A stretch of DNA of 64,000 bases, from the NCBI GenBank assembly GCA_015183035.1, contig JACZZP010000007.1:372001-436000 (forward strand). The letters run 5' to 3'. Positions within the stretch are counted from its first letter, which is position 1, and every line of letters starts with the position of its first letter. Both the position numbers and the translations under genes were made by a program. This document shows, piece by piece, positions 46,001-59,000 of the stretch. This stretch comes from Meloidogyne chitwoodi. Its lineage: Eukaryota > Nematoda > Chromadorea > Rhabditida > Meloidogynidae. A model generated the notes under the pieces. The model ran no database searches and was not told where the DNA came from. It worked only from the letters and a program-made list of their open reading frames with translations.

Positions 46001-49000
46001 ACGAGTTTAATTTAAATTTTAGTTATATGATGAATCAACACCTACCCCACCTAAAGGTAAAAAGTCAAAAAAAGGAACAACATCGAATACATCACCTACA
46101 TCTTCATTACCTTCAAATAATTCGCGTACTCCTTCACCTCCAACAATAAATGTTGCAATAAAAGAAGATGATAATCAAATAGAAGAAAATAGTAGTAATA
46201 ACACAAATAATAATAGTCGTAAAAGAATATCAAAAAAAGGAAAAGAAAAATTAATTAAAGAAAGAAGTAATAGTAAAGAAAAGGTTGAAGATATATGTGA
46301 TGGTGATGAAGCCACTTGTAATAATACAGTAAATGTTAAAAAAGTTAAGGTTGGTATTTAAAATAAATATTGTTGAAAATATGGTAATATATTAAACTTG
46401 AAACAATTTTATAAAATAAATTAAACTTGTAACAACAAAGAAACAGAATAAAAAAACTTGAAAAAATAAAATTTCAAACAGCTTAAAAACAGAAAAATTA
46501 AACTTGAAGCAAAAACCTGAAATATTTATATCATAACTAAACATTATTATTTAACCAATAAATAAAAAGTTTAAATTTTATGTGAAAAGTATTAAAAAAA
46601 AATATTTTTTAATAATTATATAGTTGGAACGTGCTGATTCACATGCTGGTGTAGTAACACCTCAACCAGCTATTGAAAATACAAATGAATTGCTTTCTTC
46701 TTCTAATATTGTTGAAAAATCTCAACAAATAAACGAAGAAGATGTTGTTAATGAAGATTTAAATTCACAGAAACAATCAGAAAATCAACAGCAACAACAA
46801 ATATTAGAATTAGCAAAACAACAAAGTATTGCTTCACCAAAGAATTCTCCATTAATTGGTGCAGCGACAATAATTAGTCGTAAACCAGTAGCAAAAGTTG
46901 AACCTTTAGAAACAAATAAAGAAGAAAATAAAAATGATAATAATAGTATTGAAAATCAACAAACACAACAACAAGAAACAAGTCAACAACAAACACCAAC
47001 AAAGGATAGAGGAGAAGAAGAGCCTTGTAGTACAACAATTATTTGTGTAGATTTTTCTTCAGATGAAGAAGGAGAAAATAATAATAATAATAAAGACGAT
47101 GATATTACTGCTACAGAAAAAGAATTGGAACAAGATTGTGGTCCTTTAGGAGAAGCTGATTCAACAGAAATATATCGTACAAGTGAAGGGAAAAAAGACT
47201 TTGAAGGAAAGGTAAAAATTACTTTAAACAAACAATTTTTAATTTTATTTTTAAGTTAATTTCCATTGAATATCGCACAATTTTGGAACGTCGTTTAAAA
47301 CGTGTTTCTGGTCTTACCTGTGCTAGAACGGATATTGCATTTTTGGAGTCTCCTGAACGTGCTAAACATAATCAACTTAGACGGGAACGTGAACGTTACA
47401 AAAAAGAACAGGAAAGGGCAGCTAAGTTGCAACAACAACAAATGCAACAACAAAAACAATTAGCTAATACAAATATATCTAATAATAATGTTCCTATTGT
47501 CCAACCTTTGAAAAAAATGGAAATGCCTGCTGAGTTTAGTGGACAACAACTTTCTTCACAACAGCTAACCCCATCTCTCATTTATCTTCCAAATGGACAG
47601 TGTGCTACAATTCCTTGTGCTTCTATTGCTGGAAATGGTCAACAACAACATTCGTTACATAATCAATTCTTTATGAATGGTAGCTTATTGCCTGGAAATA
47701 CCAATGGAAATAATATCCCCGGTGGAAATCCATTGTTTTCACAATTTAATTCTTTTAATCAAACAATACAACAACAACAGTCTAGCGATGCTTCTTCAGC
47801 ACTTTCAATAAATTCAACATTAGCTACTACGTCTATGACAGCACCACAACAACAAACCTCATTTCAACATCAACAAAACCCACTAGTTGCAATTGGTGCA
47901 GGAAATTCACATCCTTTAGCAGTTAATCAACAAACATTGATACCTTCTGCTGCTACCCAATTAGTGAATCAAACACCTGCGCTTCTCCATCAACAACAAC
48001 AACAGCAAGAGAATGTTTGTCTTTTTATTTTATTTTTTATAACTTTATCAGAATTTCAATAATAAATTAAGCTTTCCGGAAAAATCAGAATTTAGTTATA
48101 AATCAGAATTTTTATTAAATATTAAACTTTCCGGAAGAATCAGAATTTTATAAACCTAATTTATTCACATAGGCTTTACTAATGCAAATGTTAATGGGCG
48201 ATCCTCGCTTGATGCAGCAGTTACAAGCAATATTTCATATGCAACAGCAGCAGCAACATTCTCAGCAAACTTTTGTTCCACCCTCAACATCTATAACAGC
48301 ACCAACTGCTACAACAAACACAGCTTCAGCTCCAATTCCAACACCTAATATTGTTGCACAACAGAATCAGCAACAATTGCTTCAAATGCAACAAATGCAG
48401 TTAGTTTATTTAATAGAAAATACAAAATTTAATTTTTTAGAATCCTCTTAGGCCTTCAGCAACATGAGCAGAAACAACAGTTTGAACAATTGCAACGCCA
48501 ACAGCAACAGAAAAATTCCCAACAAAGGGCAGGATCCGTTGCTTCAACTAGTAACAATAATAATATTGTTACTCCACAACAGCAGCATTTACTTAATGGA
48601 TTTCATAATAATCAGAATAATCCACAACAACATAAGTTGAGTGGTGCTGGTTTTGTTGGACAGGGAAATAATAACAATAATAATACTCCACAGCATTTTT
48701 CTCAGACATTTGCTCAAGTATGGAATTTAAATAAAAAAATTTTTTATTTTTAAAAATAAAATTTCGAATATTTTTTCAACCTTAAAAATATTTTCTTAAC
48801 AATTTTTTTTAGCAAAAATCAAAAAAAGAAGCCTCTATTGCAACAAAAAATCAACAACAACAACAGCATCTTAACCATCAACAACAACAAGCAGCAATGG
48901 TTAGACAACTATTTTGTGGGTCACAGCCACAAAATGTAATGCAACAACATTCTACTGCTGTTGCTACAATGTTTGCATTACAACAACAACAACAAAGATT

Positions 49001-49975
49001 AGCAGCAAATGCTTCAAACAATAATAATAATAATACTCACTTTCAACAACAACAACAATGTTCTAATAATAATTTACAACAACAACAAACTTCTTTATTA
49101 GCTGCAGAAATGGAAGCTATTAATTCTGTTTTTCAACAACAACAAAATTCTGCTACAAATGTACAACAGCAGCAATTACAAGAAATGTTGACCTTATTAA
49201 CAAATGCAGGTAATGGATTATCCCAACAAGAACAACGATTGATAGAAGAACAAATTAAAAGTAATTAGAGAAATATTTTTATTATTTAATTAATTAATTA
49301 ATTAGTTATAATGCAAAATCAACAACAAAAGCAAATTGCTGCACAACAAGCAGTCCATGCTCAACAACAACAACAACAACAAAATGCTCAACATTACCAA
49401 ACTCAACAGCAGCAACAATTAATGGCTGCTTTAGCGGCTGCGTCTGCTGCTACTGGAAATAATGGAGCTGATCAAATGATTGCTGCACAACAAATTGCTC
49501 AACAAATTGCTTTGCAGCAACAGCAGCAACAAAATCAGCAACAGGTAATTTTGATTTAATTTTGATAATATTTTAAATAAATAAAAAGAACTGAAGCAAG
49601 TTTTTAACTTTTTAAAATTGAAGCAAATATGTGAAACATTTGCTTTAAACTCTTAACATTTAATTTTAAAATTTATTTATTTTTTATTTTATTTTTTAAT
49701 AGCCTTCTTCTTCAAATAATCCATCATCTGCCTCCTTTTTCCAACAGCAACAATTTCAAAATCAATTAATGCAAGCAATGGCTATGCATCAAATGCAACA
49801 ACAACATCAAAATCAGAATAATGGAAATCAACAACAACAACAAATATCTTTAGACCAACAACATTTACTTCAACAACAATTAGAAATGTTTAGAAGACAA
49901 TCTTCTCAAAATAATATTTCAAATTCAGCATCATCACAACAAAGAAATGTAGCTCAAGAACAGTCAGGCCGATGA
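37016..49975 (+). CDS. EGL-27/RERE (MTA-atrophin) chromatin corepressor
   Basis: Nuclear corepressor scaffold that recruits histone deacetylase. I read 25 phase-consistent exons (1761 aa): 37016-37240, 37502-37574, 37619-37740, 37938-38099, 38461-38560, 38959-39058, 43858-44017, 44060-44204, 44286-44387, 44445-44464, 44649-44759, 44805-44915, 44971-45143, 45251-45369, 45440-45472, 45534-45755, 45800-45969, 46023-46349, 46624-47211, 47256-48014, 48173-48399, 48441-48717, 48813-49260, 49306-49544, 49703-49975. Domains in order: BAH (about 125-285, RQGDHVFVESCREDPFLVGS); ELM2 (295-400, GAAYQANIP, DELLYRP); SANT (410-465, KKFGKGIKQYGKNFNKI, FYYLWKKS); a GATA-type zinc finger (565-600, ACHHCF, CTECR); atrophin-like CARTDIAF near 1040 with a charged coiled coil; then a poly-Gln tail to the end. 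Exon 10 is a 20-nt microexon. The ATG at 37016 opens an acidic, Asn-rich leader. Confidence 0.93.
37773..37928. repeat. ~28-bp tandem repeat containing AACTTAAGTT palindrome
   Basis: About five and a half copies of AAACTTAAGTTTGTTAATTT plus a 5-9 bp tail in intron 3 of the EGL-27-like gene. Each unit carries the palindrome AACTTAAGTT, except the second which has AACAAGTT. Confidence 0.9.
39059..43857. other. 4.8-kb intron 6 of the EGL-27-like gene
   Basis: Splits the BAH region from ELM2. The flanking exon phases match (CG|T gives Arg before GKCSV), which supports a real intron. I see no coding exon inside. It contains A/T simple repeats, an AAACAGAAAAAC-rich array (40795-40925) and two stretches with paired TCCGGAA and CAGAAT words (42435-42560 and 43230-43340). 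A 63-codon minus-strand open frame near 41.2-41.4 kb has no supporting context. Confidence 0.75.
44515..44620. repeat. 3 x ~36-bp tandem repeat with TCCGGAAAG
   Basis: Three copies of TCCGGAAAGTTTTATTTAAA followed by TAAAATTCTGTTTTT in intron 10 of the EGL-27-like gene. One copy reads TCCGTAAAG. The same word pair recurs in other introns of this gene. Confidence 0.9.
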
Positions 49976-50933
49976 AATTTAATTTGTTTTTTTTTATTTA
50001 TTTTAAAAATTTAAAAATAATTTTATGTTAATTTTTGTTTGTTCTTTTTATTTTTTTAAATTTGGAAAAATGTTAGCAGTTTACTTTTTTATTAAATAAA
50101 TTGTTAACAAAATTATAATTCAATAAATTATTTATAATAATGTTGGTAATAATATTTTTTAAATTTATTTTTAAATTTACCTTTAAACACAAAATAAAAA
50201 TTAATTTAATATAAAACAGAAAAAAAGACATTTCATTTTCCTTTTGATTTTTATGACTACAATATTTAAATTAACATAAAAATGTTTTACAGTATATTAT
50301 GAAATAGTGTCAAACAAACTAAAAATAGTTTAAAAAAACTGATGTGGTAAAATCAAGGGTGGACACTTTTCCTCTTTTTATCCGTGTTAAGTCTCGTCAG
50401 AGAGTATAAGTCCACTCTCTCGTATATAAAAGACGCAGAGAAAAACTTACCAGTGGATGGTTAAGGTCAGAGAAATGTCACATGACTTGCTCTTTTTCAA
50501 AAATGTGCATCGTTTTTTGCGTCTCTTACGTCTTTATACATAAGAGTGTACTTTAACACAAGCACTCTGAAGAGACTTATCAGATAAAAAGAGGAAAAGT
50601 GTCCTCCCCTGGGTAAATTTAAAAAATTAACAGATTAGCTCTTCACTTGACGGATTCATTTTATAATTTCAAATTTAGAATATTGTAATGAAGAAAATGA
50701 AAGATATGATACTAATATCAAAATAAAGAGGAAGCCTAGTGCAAAAGTATATAAATTAAAAATAGTAGAAAAAATAAAATTTGTGCTAACTGGTTCGGCA
50801 CACAATTATATAATAGAAAATAAACAAAAAATATTAAAAAAAAAATAAAATACAAATTATCTATATCTTTATTCCGCGTTGTAACATGTCTGTGATGAAA
50901 CGTCCTTTTTTTTAATTTTCTGAATTTTCCAAA
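49976..50933. other. Convergent 3' region after the EGL-27-like gene
   Basis: Contains possible poly(A) signals (AATAAA near 50095) and a hAT-type MITE at 50354-50611. No other gene recognised. Confidence 0.7.
50354..50611. mobile_element. 258-bp hAT-type MITE with ~90-bp inverted arms
   Basis: Ends CAAGGGTGGACAC and, inverted, CAGGGGAGGACAC. They run into 22 perfectly paired bases starting GGACACTTTTCCTCTTTTTA, then a longer imperfect arm (AAGTCTCGTCAGAG against AAGTCTCTTCAGAG). It is flanked by GGTAAAAT (50346-50353) and GGTAAATT (50612-50619), an 8-bp target duplication with one change. CA[A/G]GGG ends plus an 8-bp duplication indicate hAT. No coding capacity. Confidence 0.85.
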
Positions 50934-52575
50934 TTAATTTATTTTTTCAGTTTTTCCATCTTCATTCATAAAATAATAATTATTTTGCCTAATTAAAAAC
51001 CATTTTTGTGTACATTCTTTCAAATCTTTAAATAATTTATTTTTGGAAATTGTTTTCTTTTGTCTTGGCAATAAATAATTTTGAAGAATATATTTTTCTG
51101 ACTTTAATTGTAATTCTGTTGGAATATAAATTTCTTTTATTTTTTCATTTGTATCAAGAACATATTGTACTTCATTATTTCCTTTAAATTTTTAAATTAA
51201 ATTTTTTAAATAAATTTAATCTCAACACAATCCTATTTCCCTGAACTAATATCCCATTGTGTCCTTTTGTCTGATTTCTTATATTCTTATTATTATTTTC
51301 AGTTGTTGCGGAAAACTGCGTGGATGCTAGATGGAATCGAACCATCGTGGATGAGCCCAAACAAGCACACAACCGACTACACCATAATATAACCCTTTGA
51401 TAGTCAATTTTTATTTACTCATATATTTCCTTTAATTATACGGACATAACAAATATAATTAAATTATATAACCTGTAATAATTTCAGTTTCTTTTGGATA
51501 AATTTGAAATTTATAATATTCATCATCAAATAAAGGTTTTATACTTGGAAATGAAAAGTTATTTATTAATTCAGAAAAATCAGAAATTTTTAATAAACTT
51601 TGAATTTCTTTAAATCCAATAAAATTTTTCTCTAAAAAATTTATTAATTAATTTAAAATTAAATTTACTAGATATTTTTATTAATTCATTTATATTTAAT
51701 TCATTTTCTGGAATAATTGAAATTTTAATTCCTTTTTTTGAAATAACTTAAATATTCCCTTTCTTTCTAAATTTTTAAATATTTTTTTAAAGCATTTTTC
51801 TTGAGAATTTTTTTCAATTTCTTCAAAATGATTAATATAATATGGATATCTTTTACTTTTTGCTATAATTAAATATTTTCCTTTATTTTTATATTTTATA
51901 CAAATTTTAATTTTACTTATTCCATTTTCTTCTAAATTTAAATTCCATTCTAATTTAATTAATTGATCATCTCCATTATTATTTATTATTGGATTAATTG
52001 GTATAAAATTTAATTTTGGACGAAAGAGTGGTAAAATATATATTTGTACTACCTAAAATAATAATATATTTTTATTTAATTGTATTTTTGGCAGAATAAA
52101 TTTTCTAATAAAAATGCTTCCGTAAACAAATTTAATTAGGCGCATATAATGAGACGCTAAGTTCGACCTTTACTGAAAGTTTAATTAAAAAAGTTTATTT
52201 TATTACATCAAAATATATTTCATTTAAATATCTTCCGTCAATGTAAAGTCCTTTTCTATAATCTTTATCAAATAAATCTGAAATAGTTAATTTTTTTATT
52301 CCATTTTCATTAATTTCTGCATTTTCAGTTGAATAAATCTTTTCTTCTATAAAATTTTTTGTTGTTATACGAATTTCAACATAATTATTTTTAAATTCAA
52401 GAGAAATTTCCAAATTAATTTTATTTTTATCTTCATCATTTTCTTTAAATTTAATTTCTGTTAAATTCATTTCTCTATATTTTATATAACCAAAACGTTT
52501 ATTAGTTTGATAAATAGCAGAAGAATAAAAAAATAAAAGAGAAAAAAGAATAAAAAATAAAATTTTTGAATTCAT
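50934..52575 (-). pseudogene. Unknown secreted-protein gene with a one-base frameshift
   Basis: Minus-strand exons 52575-52207, 52052-51669, 51631-51473 and 51181-50934. The start MNSKILFFILFSLLFFYSSA is a strong signal peptide with cleavage before IYQT. Exons 1, 3 and 4 and both halves of exon 2 read cleanly, but exon 2 needs one extra base near 51744-51752. There the frame reading FKNLERKGIFK must switch to VISKKGIKISIIPENE. With that base the exon phases agree exactly and the product would be about 386 aa; without it translation stops soon after. Lys/Ile/Asn-rich, no known domain, no membrane segment after the signal. Intron 3 holds a tRNA-like sequence. It could be a recent pseudogene, a sequencing or assembly error in an A-rich stretch, or a missed small intron. 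Confidence 0.65.
51318..51393 (-). pseudogene. tRNA-like sequence with a perfect T-arm
   Basis: On the minus strand ATGGTGTAGTCGGTTGTG resembles an A box and D-arm, and GATGG-TTCGATT-CCATC is a perfect T-arm. The anticodon stem and acceptor stem are not convincing, so function is doubtful. It lies in intron 3 of the frameshifted secreted-protein gene. Confidence 0.5.
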
Positions 52576-53080
52576 TTTACGGCACTGAAATTTCCCTATA
52601 TCCTTTTATTTTTTTAAATTTCAAATAAATTAATGAATAATATTTAAGAGATTTTTTGCCTATATTTATTTACTTTTTAATTGCACTTTTTTAATATAAT
52701 GTGTTTTAGTAATCGCAATTAGTAATAATGCACTATATTATTTTTTAAATTAATTTAAATCAAAGGCGCGACGAAAATGTTTTGAAATATAACGTCATTC
52801 TATCCTTTTATTTTATTAATTTTAAATTAATGAATTGGTAAATTTGTCAATATTTATTTTACTCTTTAATTGCACTTTTTTAATATGTCGTGTTTTGGTT
52901 GTCGCTATTTCATAATACACAAGGTATAATATATTTTTTTATTAATTAATTTTGATTATAGATAAAAGTAAGCCGAAAGTAATTTTTGAAATATAAAAAT
53001 TAAATTAAAAAATATCATCTCCAACATTATAAATAATATAGGTATATTTTATTATGAAAATGTACTTTTATTTATTTAAA
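52576..53080. other. Spacer between two minus-strand genes
   Basis: Promoter side of the secreted-protein gene and 3' side of the zinc-finger gene. Two partly similar blocks, GCACTTTTTTAATATAATGTGTTTTAG near 52683 and GCACTTTTTTAATATGTCGTGTTTTGG near 52872, each follow a CTTTTTAATT or CTTTAATT word and suggest a local duplication of about 190 bp. No gene seen. Confidence 0.5.
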
Positions 53081-56000
53081 TTAATGTTCACTTTCTACTC
53101 TAGTTCTCTTTGTTCCTCCAAAAAGTTCACCAGGCGATGAAGCCAATTCTAATGCTGAGAATGGAGGAGAAACTCGTTTTTTCTTGTTTTCTATGTTTTG
53201 TTGCTTTAAATAAATTAATTTTATTAAATAATTTTTTTTAATTTTAACTTACAAATCCCTCTAAAACCACAGCAGCAGAATTATTAATAAATCCATTCTG
53301 ATTTTCATTATTACTAACAACATTATTATTTGTATTATTACACCATGTTTGTTGATGTTTTTGTTGTTGTTTAAAACATTCTAAACATCTAAACATACGT
53401 GAACGAACATTTAATACAAGACAATCAGCAATTCGCTAAATAGAAAATATTTTTATTTTATTAAGAAAATAAATTCTGATTTTTTAAATAATTCTGATTT
53501 ATTTTGAAAATAAATTCTGAGTTTTAATTTTGAAAAAGTTGGAAAACAATAATAAAATACAAAACCAAACATCTATTGTACAAAAACACAACACAAATAA
53601 AAAATAAACTTGTTAGTCTCAAAACATTCTGATTAAAAAAAAACACCTGACAAGAAAAACATGTTGTTGTTGATTCTAATTGTTCAGAAACATCATTCGG
53701 TTCATTTTTGGTAGCAAAAGTTTCAATTTCATTTTTACAATCAATTTTAGAGGGTAAAGTCGGTTGTTTCCACTTAATTAAAAAAAATTAATTTATAAAA
53801 ATTATTTTTTAATTAATTATTTTAAAATAATTTACCTCCATTTGATCATTATTTGATGAAGATATTTCTATTTTATTTTCATCAATATTATTATTTAAAT
53901 TATTATTATTTATAGAATCAACAGAGTCATTTGTTGTGCATGGGGCACTTGTAGTAGTTGATTTAAAGTTATTAAATAATTTAACATCAAATTTTGCTTT
54001 AAAAATTATTTCATTTTAAAATTATTATTTAAATTAAATAAATTAATCAAAATAAAAAAATAAAAAACCTTCCATCCGTTTTCTCTGATTATTACGAACT
54101 TTATCCAAAAGAGCTTCACGTCCATTAATATTAATAAAAGTATTTTGTTTATATAAATTGTTATTATTTGGTAATAAATTAATATTATTATTATCATTTT
54201 TATTGTCCATTTCTGATATTTTTTGTTTTATTGTTCTTTCACGTAAACTTTAAAAATAAATAAAATAAAAATATTTATTAAATTAAATTACAATTGTATT
54301 GACTTTTGTAATTTTCCTCTTTCCATATCTAAATGTTTTGCCCATTGAGCAGAATCTTTTCCAATAGGTTCATGACATGCAGGACATAATGCATTTCCTT
54401 CAGAATCTCGTTCAAGTTCTATAAAATAAATTTTTTAAATTCAAATTTAATAATTTATTAAATATAAAAGTAAGTTCAGAATTTCAAAATTAATTAATTT
54501 TCTATTGAGTTTCTGTGAATTATGATAAAAGTTTCAACACAGAAGAAAAAATTAAATTATTAAATTATTAGGGGATTTTCCTAAATTTTATAAATATTTT
54601 TAAATTTTATTTTTAAAATATTTAATTTAAATTTTTTCAATTTTTAACCCCTCGTTCTTTTTTTATATCTTATTTTGTAATAAAATAAATAAAAAAATTA
54701 ACTTAAAAAAATTCATTAATTTTATTATAAACAGTAGAAAATCTCTAGAGACATTTTAGATAGTTTTCTACTTTTTTAACCTTTTTTTAGTATTTTTACA
54801 TTTTAAAGAAAAATAAAAGTCAACTCTCAACTCCCAATATAGCAATAAAGCACTCTTAAATAAATAAAACTTAAAAGAAAAGACTACAACTTGATTAAAG
54901 TTTGTAAACTTGATTAAAAAAGAAGAAAATGACTTTAAAAAATATTTTTTAAAGAAATTCCCCTAAGAATTTCTTTTTTTGTACTTTAATTTAATATTTA
55001 TTTTTTATAAAAAAATTTATTAAAAAAAAAATTATTTTTTAGATAAAATAATATTTTTAATTAATAATTAATTAATTTTAAATTATTTATATATTTAAAA
55101 AAACATCTAGTTAATAACTATTGAATAAACTTGACATATTTTTAAAAGGTTTTGAACATCTAAACAATATTATTTTATTTTAAAAATACATCCCTGTATA
55201 CAAAAGATCTTCAAATATACAATAAAACACTTTTTATCAGTTTATCCCAAGGATGTCCTTATAATAATATTTTTATAAATTAAGAGAATGAATGTTGTTT
55301 TTATTTAATTATTTTAAAATAATTAATAACTCAATAAATTAAATAAATAAATAATTAATAATAAAATATTTAATCAGTAACTTCTGCTAATTTTTATTAT
55401 CTTTTTACTTTTTTTTTAAATATAAAAAATAAAAAAAAAGACAGGTGCGCGTAAATAACTTCTGTTTTTTCTTTCCTTTTTTTTATTATTATTTTCCTTA
55501 AAAAATTTATTTAGGTATTTATTTATGTAAAACTCTAAAAAAGGAAAGAGAAAAATAATGTTTTTTGATTTATTTATTTTTATTACTTTTTTTAGTATTT
55601 GGCTTTGTTTTGACAAATGACAGAAAAAATAATAATAAAATTGAGGTTGAAGGTAAAAGCAGGTGTGAAAAAAAATACAAAACTAATTGTGTAATAAATG
55701 AAACATTAATCCAGATATTTTTTTTAATTCAGAAAAAATAAAATATTAAAATCGCAAACTTGGAAAAGTTTTTGTATTTTTTACTCACACAAACACAGTT
55801 TATTTAAGCAAAGTTTTTATGCTTAAGTTGTAAACTTAAGTTTATAAATTTTATCTCACTTTATTTAAAGTTTATATTTTAATTTCAAGTTTGTACCTTT
55901 TATTTAAGTTTTTAAGTTTTAAGGTTGTAATCTTAAGTTTGTTAAATTCAAATTTTTTATTTTTAAAATAATCTACCTATTTAATTTACAATTTCGCTTA

Positions 56001-59000
56001 TATGTATTTAGTAGGAAAATTATATTTATAATATTATGATTAATAGCTAGTTTATTTATTTATTTATTAGCACTCATCGCAAAATGTTACCAACAATTTT
56101 TTCTTTCTTTTTTTTTAAACTACAAAATTATTCATGTTTTTTTTTTAAAAAAACATTTTATAATTTTTCTCAGCAGCAAATAAAAACAGTCATTTTGGCG
56201 CTTTCTGATTTTTTATATTTTTGTAAAGAAGAAAAAGTGTAAATAAATGTATATAATTTAATGCGCGAAACTTTTAACTTTTTTTTATTGTTTTTAAATG
56301 GTTGAGTGAATATAATATTTATATAAATTTTTATTTTGAATAAAAGACATTTTAAATAAATATTTTTAAATTTTTATTTAATTTAAGGTATGGAAAATTA
56401 AAATAAAAAAATAAATTTTGAATTAAGCTTAAACTTGAAACTATATTAAACTATAACTTGAAAAATACTTTTAAAATATTTTTTTCAGCTTTTTTAAATA
56501 ATTAATTTTACTTAAAACTTAAAGAGCAAATAGATTTATTTATAAAAAAGTATTTTTTTAGTTCTACGCATAAAAACTTTTTTTAATTATAAAAATGCAA
56601 ATAAATATCGCTTCATTGATGAAGCGAATCAATACATACATTGAATTTGTAAAAATTAATTTTTGTATTTAAATAGTATAATTACATTTTGCGCAGACTC
56701 AAACTAATTTAAAAACAATTCTTTTACTACTACTGCTCATTTTAGTATTTTTAATATTTAAAATTGAGCAGTCATCTAGAAAAAGGAGAAAGAACAAATA
56801 AATATACCTATGTCAAGTAATTAAATAATATATATTTTTAAGTCTGAATACAATCACAAACTTAAAAAAGTTAAGTTTGTAACTGAAAAGTTAACATAAA
56901 ATAAATTGATGAGATTGAACTTAAAAGTTAAACATATATAAAATAAATGAACTAACAAAAACATATATCTGTAAAAGGAAGCGGTGTTTTTCTAAGTGAG
57001 GGAAATTTAAAATATTTTTTAATTATTTTTTTTTTTCCTTTTTTTTAAATAAATATTTTAAAAATAAATAAATTTTTTTAAATTTATTTATTTAAATTTA
57101 TTTATTTTTCTTAATTTTTATTCTCGCTTCTTAAATTTATTTTTTATATTTTACTTAAAAAAATAAAAAAAAAAGATCATCATTCACATACTTCTCACTT
57201 AAGAAAGCGGCATTTTCCTTCTTTTATTAAGAAAACTACTGTGTATCAAAAACTAATCTCATTATAAAAAAGAGAATTATTGGGGCTATATTCTTTTATA
57301 TTTATTTCATTCACTCATTTTCAAATGTTTTTATCTTTTTTTATTTATTTCTCTTATTTTTCGAGATTCACACCTCAACAAGAGGGCGGAAAATAATAAA
57401 AGAATTTTAAAGTAGTATCCATTCTTTGCTAAAAAAACGCGGCATGAATTGGCACATGAAGAATCGAGAATTAAATTAAATAATAAAAAAAGAATAAAAA
57501 AAAACAAATGACTGATCGGCAGACAATTTTTTCTTTTTATTTTTTCTTAAATTTTTGGTAACACAATTTATGTCCATATCCTATTTATTAATCCTTTTTT
57601 AAATTCTCGAGATCCCGTCCATATATTATTTTATTTTGTACTCATTGAGAAAATTATTTAATTCTCTTTTTTAAAAAACAAATTCTCATTTCAAGTGAGT
57701 TGCGGTTTTTTAATTTTTTAAAATGATTAATCTCATTTCTTACCTAAAAATAAAAATATCTAAAAATAAAAATTAAATATATCATTATTTTTAAAAATGA
57801 AATTTTCTGGGTAACACTGTAATAAGAACAAATAAAAGTCAAAAATAAGATAAAATCTTAATAAATTTTTTTTGTTTATAAAAAGTATTGCGTAATAAAT
57901 AATGAAAATGCCCTCAAAACAATAAATTAAAAATATTCATTTATTTTTCCAAATCAGAACTTACTTAAATAAATTAATAATTTATTTTTATTTGTTTTAT
58001 AAATTTTCTGATTTATACATATTCGATAAAATACAAGCTAAACATTTAATTTTAAATGTTGAACAAAACATTTCTTTAAAGTAAAAAACATAAATATGTA
58101 TAAACAAAACAGAAAAACCAATTAAAAACAAAGTCAAAATATCCAAAAAACAAAAACACAATCAAAACATAAAAACATTAATATAAACAAACATCACCTA
58201 AACACATAGGAAAACATTACTTTAAAACTTATCAGAACAAAAACAATGTTTACTAAAAATAAATAAAAAGAAGTTCAGAAAAAGTCCCCAAAATATTTTT
58301 TTGTTTGCTGAACAGAAATCATTAAGTAACAATTTTGTAAAAAACAATTTATATATTAAAAACCAACAACCTATAATTTCAATCATTTTACGCTCAAAAA
58401 AGTTTTTTTTAGTAAACCTTATAAAATTTTTCGTAATTTTAGTAGAAAGAAAAGAGAATAATGAGAAGAAAAGGCAAATTATCATTAAACTTACAACAAT
58501 ATTTTATAAAAAATTGTCCATTAAAAAAATATTTTTTCAATTTTTATTATTATATGTGTGTGGTATTAACTTCCGTTTTATATTTTAAAAATTTACGGAA
58601 AAACTATTAAAATTTTATTATAAATTTGATTCTTTTACCGTAATACTTTTTTTATTAAGAGTTAATAATTGAAGGAAAATAAAATGTTTTTCTTTAAATA
58701 ACATTTTCATTTCAACTGCTAAACACAACATTATTTTATTAAAGTAAAATACAATAAATACAAACACAACAGACAGAACAAACAAAACATACAAAACAAA
58801 CATTGACTAAACAAAACATATTAAACAAAAAACAATTATCAGAAAAACATCAGAACAGAACAAACATTCTAAAACATTGATAAAAACATTTCAAACATAA
58901 ACAATGAAATGTCTTTTTCTTTTAATGTTTATATGGTAGAAACAAAAACATCGATGTGTCATTAAAAGTGAAAGTTAAAAAATAATAAAATAGAAAATGG

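Noticed and set aside
46983..47231. 82-codon minus-strand frame
   Set aside because: Antisense of an acidic, Asn-rich exon of the EGL-27-like gene; a shadow.
51318..51393. Functional tRNA gene
   Set aside because: The T-arm is perfect, but I cannot form a 7-bp acceptor stem or a normal anticodon arm; kept only as tRNA-like.
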